Below, one piece after another: positions 51,535 through 63,940 of a stretch of 64,000 bases of DNA. The stretch covers positions 5,070,801 through 5,134,800 of the forward strand of contig PTFA01000035.1 in NCBI GenBank assembly GCA_003342895.1, read 5' to 3'. Position 1 is the first letter of the stretch, and each line of letters begins with the position of its first letter. Source of the stretch: Casuarius casuarius (lineage: Eukaryota > Chordata > Aves > Casuariiformes > Casuariidae). Made by a program: the position numbers and the translations under genes. Under the pieces are notes generated by a model. That model ran no database searches, was not told the origin of the DNA, and saw only the letters and a program-made list of their open reading frames with translations.

Positions 51535-53692
51535 CCTAAGAAACGTTTCTCGCCTGCTGCCACCGTCTCTCCCCTCTCCTGCTGCCCCTCCGGCAGCTGC
51601 AGTCCCTTCCCGACTGCTCTCCCGCCGGCTCCCTCGGGTTCAACGCTGCCACCTGACAGAGGCAAGCTCTGAAAGCTGAGTTTGTCTTTATTTCCATCAA
51701 GAGCAATCACAGCTGCAAGTTTCAGTACCCACAGAGGCTTTTAACTCTAACTTTTTATTACAAGTGTTAAACTGGGAGCAATAAAAACCCCCAACTTAAT
51801 AGTTTAATAAAATGGGGAAGTTAGAAGCCAGCATGGCCGTGGATGAGCAGTACTGAGATGGGTGGTGCAAGTATTCAGATTTTAAATGGCTGGGCTTTTT
51901 CTTGTATTTTATGATTGCAAGTTGCAAGATTGCAAGAAACGGCACAGCCAGGCTGCTGCGGCGGGCCAGCGAACGCCGCCGTCCATCGCAACGCACCCGG
52001 GCAAGCAACCCTGACGGCGCGCCTCGCAGCAAGCGCGCCTCCGGCGCCTCTGCTACCACCGTGCCATCGCGGCTGCTCACAGGTGCCTTTTGCACAGCAG
52101 CTGGCATGAAAACGTACTTTGTGGCCAGCTGTGGCCCAGCTGTGCCCAGCCCAGTGGGTTCTGCAACCAGACCTGGGGCCGGATTCTTCAAAAGAGCAAA
52201 GGATCCCTCGATAGCTGGGTTTTCTGGGCTTTGGAAAACTGCTCCTTTGTGTTACAGAGGAATTGCCTAGCACTTCAAAACCTAGGTCTTACTCAGGTAC
52301 CAGAAAGGGAGCTGAACTCTTATTGTTGGAAATCTGACCCTGAGCTTCTAAGGATTTTGTTTATCTGGAATAAGCTAGGTTTCCAAATGCATTTTCCAAA
52401 GCAAGGCGGAGTAACCATGCGGGGGGGGGAATCAATGAAGTTGCAGCTGGAAGCCTACACCCAAGCAGCCAAAAGCAATCCACATTTCTAGCTATGTCAA
52501 ATAAAAATGGCCAGACATCCAGCTCTGAGTGCTGCCAGAGCGGCCCGATTTGCTGCCCTGATAATCTGTCTTGCTTTTGTTTCATATTCTGTGCTGCTCT
52601 CCTTATTACAAGCTGAAGCTCTAGCTCCTCAAGCGCTGGATTAGAGCCAGTAATCACAGCGTAATAATTAAAAATAAAGAAAACTGGAGGAGGAAGTCCA
52701 GACCACCCCTCTCTACACTAAGGCACAGCCCTTAGTTAGGCGGGCGGAGGGAGGCCGCGCGGGCATGTCGGTCACCGTTCGCCCCTCGGGAGCCTTGGGC
52801 CGTTGGCCCCACGGCGCGGAGCGGTGCCACAGCCTTCAGCGGGGCTCGGGGGGAACCACACACCCGCCGGGCTCTGCAGGGGAGGTTAGAAGAACTCTGT
52901 GCGAACCACGTCACTGCCATACGTACGTGAGGAGACCCCCACGAAAAGAAAGTGCTCGCGGGCTCGGTGCCGCTTCCGAGTCCTTCTTTCCCTATCACGC
53001 TCCCCACACAAAGCCTGTCGCTTCCCCTGCTCCCTAATTTCTTCAAGAATATTGAACACTCACCAAAGAAAAGTCCCCCCCTTTGGCTCCCACGATGTAT
53101 TTCCTCTCCCTCTATCCCATCAGACTTTTCCTTCAAGAAAAAAGCCCCAAAACAGCCAGGACACCACCAAACCGCTCAGCACAGGCGCATCTCGGCGCCT
53201 GCAGGACGGCTGCCGAGAACTGCCAACAGTGACTGCATTAGCAGAGGTTGCTAGCTGCAAACATCCAGACTTCGATAATCCCAGACTGGTCCCGGACTTG
53301 GATCAAAGCTGCTGACTATGTTCAGCCTATTTTAAAAAATAAAGAGGAAAAAGGTTTCAAACGTCCAAAGTTGTGACAGTTCTGCAACAAACCCTTGTTG
53401 AAGTGGCTGCGCGAAGACAGAAGAGGGGCCGCAGAGCCACCCCGCGAGGGTGGGCTGCACCCTGCCCGGCGCCCCGCGGCGAGGGCCCCGCGGGTGGGCT
53501 GCACCCTGCCCGGCGCCTGCCCCCGCGGCTGGGCCATCGCTCCTTCCCCAGGGGAGCTGCTCCATGGCCCCAGGGGCTTCAGCAGACAGACGGCAAGGCA
53601 TACGGCTCCGGCAGCCCGGGAACCGCCGCTCCAAGGCTCTCTGGAGAGCTCAGAAAGCTCGGCTGAGACAGCTGCTCTGACACCTCCTTTCC
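51535..53692. other. Cluster of GC-rich, CpG-containing islets
   Basis: Four GC-rich blocks (about 51540-51660, 51935-52080, 52735-53000 and 53400-53690) lie close together, separated by more AT-rich DNA. Many overlapping open frames of 90-140 codons occur on both strands, which is the expected consequence of few stop codons in GC-rich DNA. Amino-acid composition (Ala, Pro, Arg and Gly) follows base content and no domains are seen. The cluster could be a regulatory region or a promoter, but it lacks a clear TATA or splice arrangement. Confidence 0.45.
53448..53517. repeat. Duplicated 26-bp GC-rich block
   Basis: Two perfect copies of a 26-bp sequence beginning gggtgggctgcaccctgccc, at 53448-53473 and 53492-53517, each preceded by a similar ccccgc context. 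This is an effective period of 44 bp and a small minisatellite. Confidence 0.95.
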
Positions 53693-54410
53693 CCCGTTTC
53701 AGGGAGCTGCCATAATCGACTATACAGTAACACACACAGGACGGAAGGCCGTCACTCGTCCCCCCGCGCTTGGGAATAAAACAGAGACATCCCGATCAAA
53801 CTTCTCATTTCCAAATCCCCATTGTTTCTATCAAAAGTGCCTGAGAGCACGTTTCAGGCTGAACTAGATGATTAAGTCAAATTTCTCTTAAAATACGGTC
53901 ACACTAAAATGACCTGGGTTTGCTATTTATTTATTTTGCTTTGGGCACTGAACTGAAAACCATCTGAGGCTTCACTGTGCGCTTTGCAGGAAGGCCCGGC
54001 CTGCTCCTGCTCCTGGAACACGGTCCTCAGATAAAGAGCAGGTGACTCCAACAGGCAGCAGTTGCGGCGGTGCGGTCATTCAGTACGGTGAGTAATAAGG
54101 ACAGAAACATACAGCATCTATACAGCAGGATCTATGCACGTATCTATCATTTATACAATTGGATACAAACAGCACTGCCACCTTAACCAGTGTGCAACTC
54201 TGATGAATGAGATTTAAAGGAAAATGAATTAAGAGATGGAGGGGTTTTGACCTCCTTAGAGTCCAAAGCAGGCCCAGGGCAGAACAGTTTTACTGCTGGT
54301 TCAACACTCAGTGCTTTGGTTTTGAATGAACTACTAAACCTTTCACCTCAATTCCTGCATCTGCAACGTGGCAACAATAATATTTACACTCTTTCATAAC
54401 CATTTTGTGG

Positions 54411-54433
54411 CTTTTTTTTCTTTTCTTTTTTTT
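54411..54433. repeat. T-rich pyrimidine tract
   Basis: T8, T4 and T8 separated by single C residues. Confidence 0.85.
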
Positions 54434-55258
54434 GGAAACACGCTTTACCTATACACCTTCCATGAAAAATAAGTGCAATAACACCTTTTTCTAGCTCTTC
54501 TGTTAGAACGAGCTTTTATAGTTACTGTGTTATAGCTGCATATACATACGGTATATAGTTATGCTTAGCATGGAAAGTTGAGTTTAAGAATATCATTGCA
54601 GAAAAGGAAAAGCAGCAAGGTGCCTTCTGTTTTCCCCACCGCACGTAAGGAGCACCGGGCGGGGGGTTCCCCCCCTGCTCTGAATTACATACAGATTCTT
54701 TCAAGCACTTTGAACTCCCCAGTAAAAAGCACTGTAAATATTATTCAGATGATTTTAGTATAACAAAGCTGTCTATTAGCTGTGTATAAAGCCTGGGTCA
54801 TTATCATCCTTTAGCCCATCATGACTACAACAGTACTCATTTTTATTGGTATATTTTTAACTTCATGTATCTTATTGTTTTATGTAAAAGCTACAGACCA
54901 TCCACTATTATATACTATTAGCTGCTGTAATTATTTCCAGCTAAAAACAAAATGGTATTGGCACACAAGCTTAACGCAGCTTACTTCTCTCTGAGGTACT
55001 TTGGTGAAAACGCTGGCCGGCGTATTGCGCCGAGCTGTGGTTTGACCCCTCGCGCGGTAGGTGACTTCCTCTCAAAGCTGGCCGTGCCTATACCCGAGTA
55101 ATACGCCTGCTTAGCTCACGAGTGCCCCGATGTCCAGAACATCACTTGTCCCTATTTCTATGGATTTCTGAAAAGCGATTCAGAGCAGCGGGCTGGAAGT
55201 GTATTGTCTGAGCTCTTGAATCCGTGACCGGGGTGGAAGCGAGTGGGAGGGCTTCCCC

Positions 55259-55292
55259 GTATCACGGCACCGCCTGTATCACGGCACCGCCT
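55259..55292. repeat. 17-bp tandem duplication
   Basis: Two adjacent perfect copies of gtatcacggcaccgcct. A single unresolved base (N) lies at 55317, 25 bp further on. Confidence 0.95.
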
Positions 55293-57179
55293 GTTCTGTT
55301 CTCTCCCACTTCAGCCNTGTTGTCACTGCCAAGAGCGGCTGTGTGTAGCACTTGTTTACCCCTGCCTGGAAACCGTTGGTCTCTACTGCTTTTCAGACAC
55401 ATGGAGTAGCCAGTCATGTTTACTTGCAACACTGCTCTGTCTCATGGTTCTCTGGGAGTAATCTATCTGCCATATTTAACATTTTTTAAACATAGATAAT
55501 TTCCTACCTTGCCTGCTTGCAATTCAAACACTGAGAAATAACATTTTTTACATTTATTATAAATAAAAGGTGTAAGAACTACAACTGTTTCAAGAGACCC
55601 ACCCTGCACATACACTGTCTTCGCTGACTTAAAGTTCACAGCTGAATCATCTCTGAGGCTTTGCAAGAGCCAGGAGAACCAGCAGCGCTTGGGGGCCTGG
55701 CCTGCCTGTTGCAAAAGTTCGGGAGAGCTCGCGATTTACCTCTGCCTTGACTCTTGCGCAGCTCTCACTGCAGCCAGGAGAGCCAGAAGGGAAGGGGCCC
55801 GCCTTCCCCTCCAGCCTCAGGCTACTGCTGGTCAACGAGTCTACTGCAGGGTCAGGCGCTGAGTACCGTCAAGGTACATGACACAGTGGCCAAAAGTTTG
55901 GCTCTTTTGGGGTGGAGACCCCAGCTCGCTGGCCCCTGGGCAGTACAGATCCATACAGCAGCACGCTGCCCCAGAGGTGTAGTAGTAATTTATTTTAGAG
56001 GACTTGGTCTGGACAGAAGTCATGTATGTGCACAGCTGGGGAAACACAGGCTAACTATTAGCAGAGGCCTAAGAAGAACAGTCTAAGTTTTTATTTAAAA
56101 TGAACTGACAACTCCGCATTATTTATCTAAATAAGGACAATTCATTTCTTCTTGGGAAAGAGAGAAGGACCTTGGCTAGATCATGGCATTTGTCCTCTGC
56201 AATATTAGAGTGGTCTCAGTACATAATCACTGCTCTGCTTAAAAAAGATGTTTTTAATATTACTTTTGTTTAAATGCCTTTCAAATGCTTCAGCAAGGCA
56301 TTCTAGGTTTCAAAGTTGCTTTTCCCCATACTATAAGCTGTACCCAGAGATTTTAGCCTTTTGAAGGTCCAGATGAAGCAGGCTTAAATATGTCACAGAA
56401 GGCATTTTTCAAGTTTATTTAATGACACCTTTAAAAAGTGCTTATTACTGCTGCAGTGCGCAAGAGTTAACAGGCATAAATTATTCAGCGCTAGCTAGCG
56501 TGAAGAGCTATCACCACATCAAAACAACAATCACTGCTGGCTGCCACCAGAAACGTGTAAGGAGCCGTCGGGGGAAAAGGGAGCTTTGAGGAAGACTACA
56601 GCGAGCGAAGAAGCCTCACGTCGCTCCCGGAGCGTCACTGATCTGAGGAGCAGAGTGAACGACCAGAGACAAACCCTCTGCTCAGGCAGCTCCGCTGCCA
56701 GCCTTCGCTCAGCCCCTTTCAGGCAATGAGCACCTCAGGTGCGGGTACTGCTTCCAGTCACTCTTTCCTTTTAATTGTCAAAATCCTCCACGACTGCTCC
56801 CAGCATTCTTCTCTGAATAGGAGGCTATTCCAGTATATACACATACATTTCTGTTATTTGATTCTTCTACACAAGAACTTTCCCATCCAACTCTACACCA
56901 AAAGCATGTTTCATCCATTTTAGTATTTGTCACTTGAGAAGTTTCTATTCCCTCCTCTACTTGCAACTGCTGTCCTCAAAGCTATGCTAATTCCTAATAT
57001 TTGCTAATTCCCTCTTAAATGACATCTCGCTGGGGCAAGGAAAGCAGACTATATTTCAAAACATGCCATATGCATTAGCAAAACCTATGAAAGCAAAGCA
57101 GTATCAGCTGCCACAATGAAGGCAGGGAGTAAGAATGGCCTATTTAGTGTATTAGGGGAAATTCAGGGCTTATATTCTG

Positions 57180-57236
57180 TGTGTATATATATACACATAT
57201 ATATAAAACAAACAAAAATACCCCCCCCCAAAAAAA
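57180..57236. repeat. AT palindrome plus C9-A7 junction
   Basis: The perfect 18-bp palindrome tgtgtatatatatacaca at 57180-57197 is followed by more TA steps and then nine C running into seven A (57221-57236). Confidence 0.9.
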
Positions 57237-59639
57237 GAATTAATAACAATTTTGGTATTTCTTCCACTTAGTTCCTTTCAAATCCAGGTTAATCAGCATT
57301 GCCCTGTTTCATTTCATTTTTATAAAGTCTAAGTTCTGACAATACTACAGTTATCATTCTGATGATTTTACACAAGTTATCCTTATAAAGGCTGTCAAGG
57401 ATATTTGCTGTGTTTTCATAATTTCCTTAAGGCAAGAACTTCCATCATCTCTCTTCTGATTAGTTTTGCTTTGTTCTTTGCTCGCTTTTGGTAAATCTTT
57501 GCATGCCTGCTTTGGATTAGAGGACTTTTTTTTGATAGCAGAGAGGGTATTAATTCCCTTTCACCAAAAGATAAATAACAATGGCTAGTGATTATATAAA
57601 GAAATGGATTTTCGATAGAAAAAAATTAATTTGTTGGAACAGATTTTTCCCTACTAAGTCACCATGAAAATGTTATCAAAAAAAGTTTCTGAGGTTCAAA
57701 GTTGAATTCAAACCCACAGCATGAGAAGCTCTATTGACCTGAGGTCCCCGAGTGACCAATTCAAATTTATGTTTATACAAAATGGAAAAGCTACTGAACA
57801 AAACACAGTTAATAGCCTACAGGTAAATACACTCACCATGATGCTGGATTTGGAAGTTTCAGCCCTTGCTCTTAGTCAAACAGATGACATGACAGCTTTG
57901 TTTTTTTGTCCCGTCCCGTCCTGTCCCCCCCAACCCAATAATATCAAAAAGTTTCAGATTTATCTCAAACACAAATGGAGAATTTTTTAAAATCTAAACT
58001 ATTTTCTGAGGTTCTTTTTTGGTGACCTCTACAGTTGGTCTCTTGACTGTATTTTAAATAGCTGAAATACTTCCACCAAGCTTTCCCCGGCATACAAACA
58101 TACACACGTACTGTATGGCCAGGTTCCTTTCCTCAAGCACCCTCATTTCTCAGGGATGATTTTTCAGTTCTCAGTTTCTCACACAAGCTGGCCTGACGCC
58201 AGAAAGGGTGGGGTTTCCTACTGTACCACATTTTCCAAAGCTTTCCCCACAGCCTGCTATAACTGACGACCACTGGATTTCCATCTGTAAAATTGTGCCA
58301 CCCTGGCAAGACCACTTAATTGCCTTGTGGTCCTGGAGGAGATGCCAGGTGGGTCAGCCTAGAGCAGGCTCAACTTCGTGGTGCTGCAAAAATGCAAAAG
58401 ATGGGAAAACCAAGAACTGGTAATTCTACGTCAATAAATTTCAAGGTCATTTAGAAATGACCACGCATAATTAAAGTGCATTACTTGCACCACTGGCAAC
58501 TTGATCTCAATTAAGGATCTTATCTTAAAAAAAATCTGTAAATGAAAAAGACAAAGACAACTGCTATTTAAAAAATAGTTTAAATGGATTTTTAAGGTCT
58601 AGTCAAATGCTATCCATAAAGCATGATTTTCCACCTCTGATCTCTTCTGTTATTTACAGCTCAGGCACTTTATTTATACATAACTAGAACCCTCCCTACT
58701 CCTTCCCACCAGAAGAGTTCCTAGCATTGAAGACATGCATTAAAGGGGTGGTTGTTGGATGTCAAATCTATTTTTGTCCTTGTAAATACTGCTTCGCTCA
58801 GGGGAGTTGAAGCATTTTGGAATCCAACTTTATTTGGCATTCCTATTTTGGAACAAGAATAGTCAAATGCCAGGCATAACATGTAAGCAAAGTAGGCGTT
58901 CTCCCCCAAAGCACACCACCAGTATTACGCTACGGGGAGCTCTCTCTGCACGGAGCCCTTTGAAAATAGTCAACTACTATTACTTGTGTCTCATGAGTAT
59001 TAGCAGCTTAGTAAGTTAGAAGCTGCATAAAATGCTTCTAGGAAAAGGTACCTCTCACTCATTTAGTAATACCTCAGAATGATTCACACAGCAAGGAAGT
59101 TTCAGACAGGTAATAAAGATGGACGGATATCTTCTATGGAGATTTTACACCATTCCTTAGTACCAAGGGCAGGCGAGTAAGCTGCTACTGCTTATCACTC
59201 TTCCCTGTGCCTATTGGCACATATCAAAAAGCAGGTGATCTTTGAACTAGTGCCCCAGATTTCTCCTCTTTAACAAGATGAAGATAAATGATGGACCATC
59301 TGCACTTTCTCCAGGCTTCTCCCTACCAGGGAATATTATCAGGCTTGGTACTCAAGGACTTTGCAGGCTCACTTTTCCCTTCAAAATTTTCCAAACTGGC
59401 TTTTCCATCTGCTCCTACACGTTTTCCGAGCACCCCCCCCTTTTAATAAACGTTGCCAAATGCAAGGCAGTATTTTACATGAAACGGCGCATGCAAAGGT
59501 ATGCACAAGAAAGGCAAATATATTTTTAGGGGCCCACTTTTGTTTTTCCTATAAATAACTACATACAGAGATTTAGGGAAAAAAACAAATGCTGTTAATT
59601 AACTAAATAGAAACACAGAATGTGATACCAGAAAAAGCT

Positions 59640-60420
59640 GCAAGTGTTTGGAGAATAGGGATGGAATACCAAATGATCTTGAGAAATCAAAGAAAAGGAC
59701 TGAAATAAATAGAGCTCAATTCAGTGAGCATAAAGGCAAAGTCTTACAGTTAGAAATAATCAACTGCTCAAAAACAAGAGGGAGAACAATATGATAAACA
59801 CCAATTTTCCAGGTAAGGATAACAATTAGGTTAGATCACCAACCAAATAAACAGTATCATATTGCTGCTCAAAAGCAAAGGCATATTAGGAAATACAAAA
59901 GGAGTGTCATAGGTAGGACACACGAAGCAATCGCTCTATCCAGCCTGATAATGTCCGAGTTGGAACACATCATGTGAGCATTGCGTTTGAAGAAAGATTT
60001 GGATAAACCAGACAGTGTCCACTGGAGAATGACAAGAATTACAAGAGACCCAGCAAGATGTCACATAATCATAGGCCTACAGGAACCCCTAAGAAAGAGA
60101 CTGAAAGAACTAGGATGGTATATTTTCTGGAAGAGTCTTCAAATATGGAAGAGCAATGTACAAGAAACAAAGGCAAAGAGGAATTGTTAATAAATTGTTT
60201 CTATATCCTCTGAGGGCAGAAGAAGGAATAACGGGCTTAGCCTCCAGCAAGAGAGAGATTCAGGCTAGACGCTCAGAACGCTTTTCTGCGGTGACGACAG
60301 TTGAGAATGGTAAGAGATTGCTTCAGCACTCAAGGATTTTGAGGACCATGTTAGAGGAGTATTTATTAGGAAAAGCTTCGTAGAAGTGATCTTGCCTTGT
60401 GGCAAGGTATAGACTAGAAA
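59640..60420 (+). mobile_element. Diverged CR1 non-LTR retrotransposon fragment (ORF2 C-terminal part)
   Basis: This is the best CR1 relic of the window. From left to right it keeps the landmarks of the plus-strand CR1 3' half: cagtgagcataaaggcaaag near 59734, the cagcctgataatg to gagttggaac segment near 59940-59960, aagaaagatttggataaacc near 59991, gactgaaagaactaggatgg near 60099, and the cagcaagagagagattcagg block near 60244. The frame at 59981-60190 still encodes KKDLDK and RLKELG, residues typical of the region after the reverse transcriptase in CR1 ORF2. Stop codons and indels interrupt the frame, so the element is dead. The extreme 3' end and its 8-bp repeats are not visible. Boundaries are approximate. 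Confidence 0.85.
59981..60190 (+). pseudogene. Decayed CR1 ORF2 C-terminal remnant
   Basis: A 69-codon open piece of the CR1 ORF2 C-terminal region, beginning just before KKDLDK and containing RLKELG. It lacks the endonuclease and reverse transcriptase domains, which would lie further upstream in an intact element of several kilobases. The ATG at 59981 is incidental and not a native start. It is not expected to be expressed. Confidence 0.75.
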
Positions 60421-62161
60421 CTATCCTGGTTTCCCCCTCCCCCCCTTCTTCTTCAAGCCACATTTTCCTACGGTTTACTATAACTTTTTCAAAAGCTGTG
60501 TATTTGTCTGCAGACTTCAACATTTACTCTCACCCATGTCAGTTAGATACATGGGTATTTTCTTCTTCACTTAAAATCTCCTCTCTCGAAGCCCTGTGCC
60601 ATGGTCACCCGTCTTCAGAGCTGCCTGGAATGCCTTTTGGACACTATCAATATTTGGCCTTCTCAGGGACCGAGCGCAGCACCCGCAGAGGCATCCCAGC
60701 CGCTGCGGCGTACCGAGCAAGAAGGTATGACCGGAAAACCAATCAGATACAGAACGAGCACAGAGCCGGGAAGCTGTACTTATTTCCTTGGAGTGTTACC
60801 ACAGCAATAATTCACAGCTACGATCAGTGGAGCTGTGTAAAGCTTCTTGGCTGCTTTCAGGGTTTCATTACAAAACTACAACCAGCACAAAATTAATCAA
60901 GTGTTTCAGCAGACCAGAGTGTTTTTGTACTAAGGAAGACTCTGATTAAATTTGAAGAGAAAAAAAATAAACAAACAATGATTTTAGGTGAGATTTAAAC
61001 AAAATGTGACTTGATGTGTAACCACTTCCACTGCTAGCACCTCTGTGCCTTATCAAGGAAATGTACTGGAGATGGGCCTGAACTGTAATCTGGAATCCAA
61101 ATATTCATAGCTCTAGAGGAGCTGGGCTTTAAAACTGAGCCTGGATTTCAGTTTCAGGGATGAAGCCTCTCTGGAGTATCTGTCAAGCTAGGAGCAAAAT
61201 ACCTAAGAGCTGGGCTGAGCAGAACAGTATTTACTAATACATTAACAGTTTAAAATGATTGCCTTCAAGCCTCTTTCTTGTCTCTCTTGCCTCTATTTCT
61301 TCCACATCAGATGGTTTCCACTAAATTCCTAGATAGCTAAATCTTCGCTGGAGGGGGGTGGTTTCAGTCCTTGTATTTTCAGTTATGTTTTCCCCACTCA
61401 CTAACAAGCCACTCAAATTACCTCCTTTTTTGGAGAAAAAGACCAAAGAAAAAGCAGAGAATCCCAGCAGCTACCTGTCTACTGCATCCAAAATCCCTGC
61501 TTGGCTATTCATTTATTGCATGAACTGGAGGAACCTCACCTCTGTTCACCTTTCCAATGCATCCAGGGAAAGAACTTGCTCTGAACACAAAATCTCCTGG
61601 GATCTCCAGATCCTACTGCAACACAAATAACTCAAAAATACAAATCTGCCTGATCATGCACTCCTGCAGGAAGAAACTTGAATCATAAATCCTCTCTGGT
61701 TTTGCTGAGAAAATTTGTTTGTTTTTACTCTATTTCATATGTTACATGCTCTTTGCTAAATTCAAGGGCTTTTTCCAAGTGGACTTTTGAATGTGGGCCA
61801 AAGAACTCTTGGACCACACAATAAAGCTAAACTAATTAACAGGACAAAGTCATTTAAAGAGCAGATAAGAAGAGAGCATGAGGTTTTGTTGCGTTCTTAA
61901 AATAAATATAAGCAATCACAGTTAGAACAAAAAAGTAAAACATCCAACTTTGCTCTTGCCATAAGGCTTGCAAAGCCTGGGTACACATTCATCAGATGCT
62001 TTGTATGAATTAAACATATTATACACTTCATGAAAAGCAGAATCCATTCAATTGATTTTGAGCCACTGGGAAATAGTGCTATATATTAGCCATAACCGAT
62101 TCGTATAAAACTGGAGGGGACAGGCTTTATGGGATACAACCTCAGACTAGGGAAGAGAGCT

Positions 62162-62184
62162 CTGCTTTTGTCTTTGTCTTTGTG
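62162..62184. repeat. (CTTTGT)n short repeat
   Basis: About three units of the hexanucleotide, slightly imperfect. Confidence 0.75.
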
Positions 62185-63157
62185 CCTGACTATACGACTT
62201 CATGAAAGTTTACCTGCACTTCTCTGTCCCTGGCGTTATTTCACAACAGCGTCCTCCTTAATTTAATCGTTTTAAAGTACAAAGAAACTCTAAGCCAATC
62301 TGTGCACGAATCTCCAGTTCTAAAAATAAGGGTATGGCTTCCCTACATCAAACTCTCTGCTAAGGATTCACTCAGTCATTTTGCAAAGGATCTAGGAAGT
62401 CCTGGAAAAAAACCCTGCTGTGGGAAGGCAGTGAGTCACTCCCCTAGCAGGAGATATTTCAAGCTACGTATGTATGCAGCTATGTTAAGGATGGCACTTT
62501 GTCTCTGCTTACTTTCCAGGGTTAGGTGGGTGGGGGATTCAGCTGGGCTGGTGTTTTGGAAACAGAAATAAAATTTGTGAATTCCTGCAGGAGACATTTG
62601 ATGGTCTTTTAAAATAAGTTTCAGTTAAGCATAGTTGAACTGAATTTCATTATTTGCACGACAGAAGCCCAAAGCTATACTAGTCCTCAGAATCATAACA
62701 GTATTGCAGAACAGTCACATCTGTGTGTTTTCAATGAATTGGTTAGTCTCATACTCTGATATGTGATTATTAGTAGCTCTTTTTTTCTAAAAAGTTCAGT
62801 TCATTAAAAAAAGAAAAATCACGATTACATAATTCTCAGATTCCAGTAGGAATTAAGCATAGGGAAACTTGAATAGTCTCAAGAAGCATTTATAACCAAA
62901 CTAGCATATGTTCTGGGAAACTGAGTTAACTCAGTCTCTCTTAAAAAAAGACATCAAATCTACTTCTTGGCATTTCTACTGCAATCATATAATTCTACTC
63001 TCATATAAAATAACTAATCAGATTAATGGAAATCAGGTATAAATTCAAATGATACAGTATATATCAAGTACTTTAGACATTTTATGCATTCATAACAAAT
63101 TAAAACAATTTATATAACATCTGTACACCTGACCCTAGCTTTGTATTAGCCATCACT

Positions 63158-63180
63158 AAAAAAAAAAAAAAAACAAAAAA
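63158..63180. repeat. A16 homopolymer with one interruption
   Basis: Sixteen A, one C, then six A. No retroelement body recognised beside it. Confidence 0.9.
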
Positions 63181-63882
63181 CCAGAATATCACACATTAAC
63201 TATTCCTTTAGAGAGAAGAAACCAGTCAGGAGTTGAGAAAACACAGATCCTGATAATAAATGATGCATATCGCTCATTCTGTCATCATTAGATTTCTCAT
63301 TCTGTTGCCATTTCACTTTGTAACACAGGGATGGAAATACACTGCTTTACTTCTGGGGTTATGGCTAGACTTAATTGGAGTGATTAAATTGACTAATTTA
63401 GATCTGCTTTAGGAAATAACCCTTTCCTGACAGGAAAGAAAAAGAGGAAAGATATCAAGTGTGGGATCATCCCAATCCTCAGCATGGGTGCAGAAGGAGG
63501 TATGGAGAGGTCTGTAAGACAGGCAGACCCTCCTGCAGTTTTAGGTGCCCCCTGAGAACACCCTGCTCATCTTCCCATCCAAACATGAACCCAGGCTTGC
63601 TCACCTGCTCCAAGGGACAGGTGCCCAGCATGGGCCTGGGCAGTCTGGAAAGGAAAAGCTTCAGAAGACACTTTACAAGTCAGCTACACTCACTCTACCT
63701 CCACTTGCCAGAGCTGGCTTCAAGCTGCACCTAATCCCACTCTTCCATTGCCCTTCTATGTCAAAGAGCCCAAATCCCACTCTATGAGACTTGGGCCCAA
63801 CCACAACTCAACCAGCTGACTGAAATACTAATTACCAACTCTAAATCCAATTCTAAGAATTACAAGTAGCAGCAAAAATGAG

Positions 63883-63940
63883 TTAGGTAATTATAAATTA
63901 GAAGTAATTAGGTAACTATAATTAGGTAATTATAAATTAG
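63883..63940. repeat. AT-rich direct repeat with TAATTA-type cores
   Basis: ttaggtaattataaattag occurs at 63883-63901 and again at 63922-63940, with a partial third copy (ttaggtaactata) between them. TAATT and TAATTA cores, the typical homeodomain-binding sequence, recur several times. It may be a simple tandem duplication or a homotypic site cluster. Confidence 0.8.

Larger units (their letters stand above)
53693..59639. other. Mostly AT-rich non-coding stretch, no gene seen
   Basis: No exon, RNA gene or transposon recognised in about 6 kb. A CpG-containing patch lies near 55000-55300. Open frames here, such as 55754-56086 (plus, 110 codons), resemble no family. Confidence 0.55.

Noticed and set aside
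51796..53735. Numerous open frames of 90-140 codons on both strands
   Set aside because: Mutually overlapping frames in GC-rich DNA. Composition alone explains their length.
60399..60896. 165-codon plus-strand open frame
   Set aside because: It starts within the tail of a decayed CR1 copy and continues through unrelated sequence, with no recognisable domain or splice structure.
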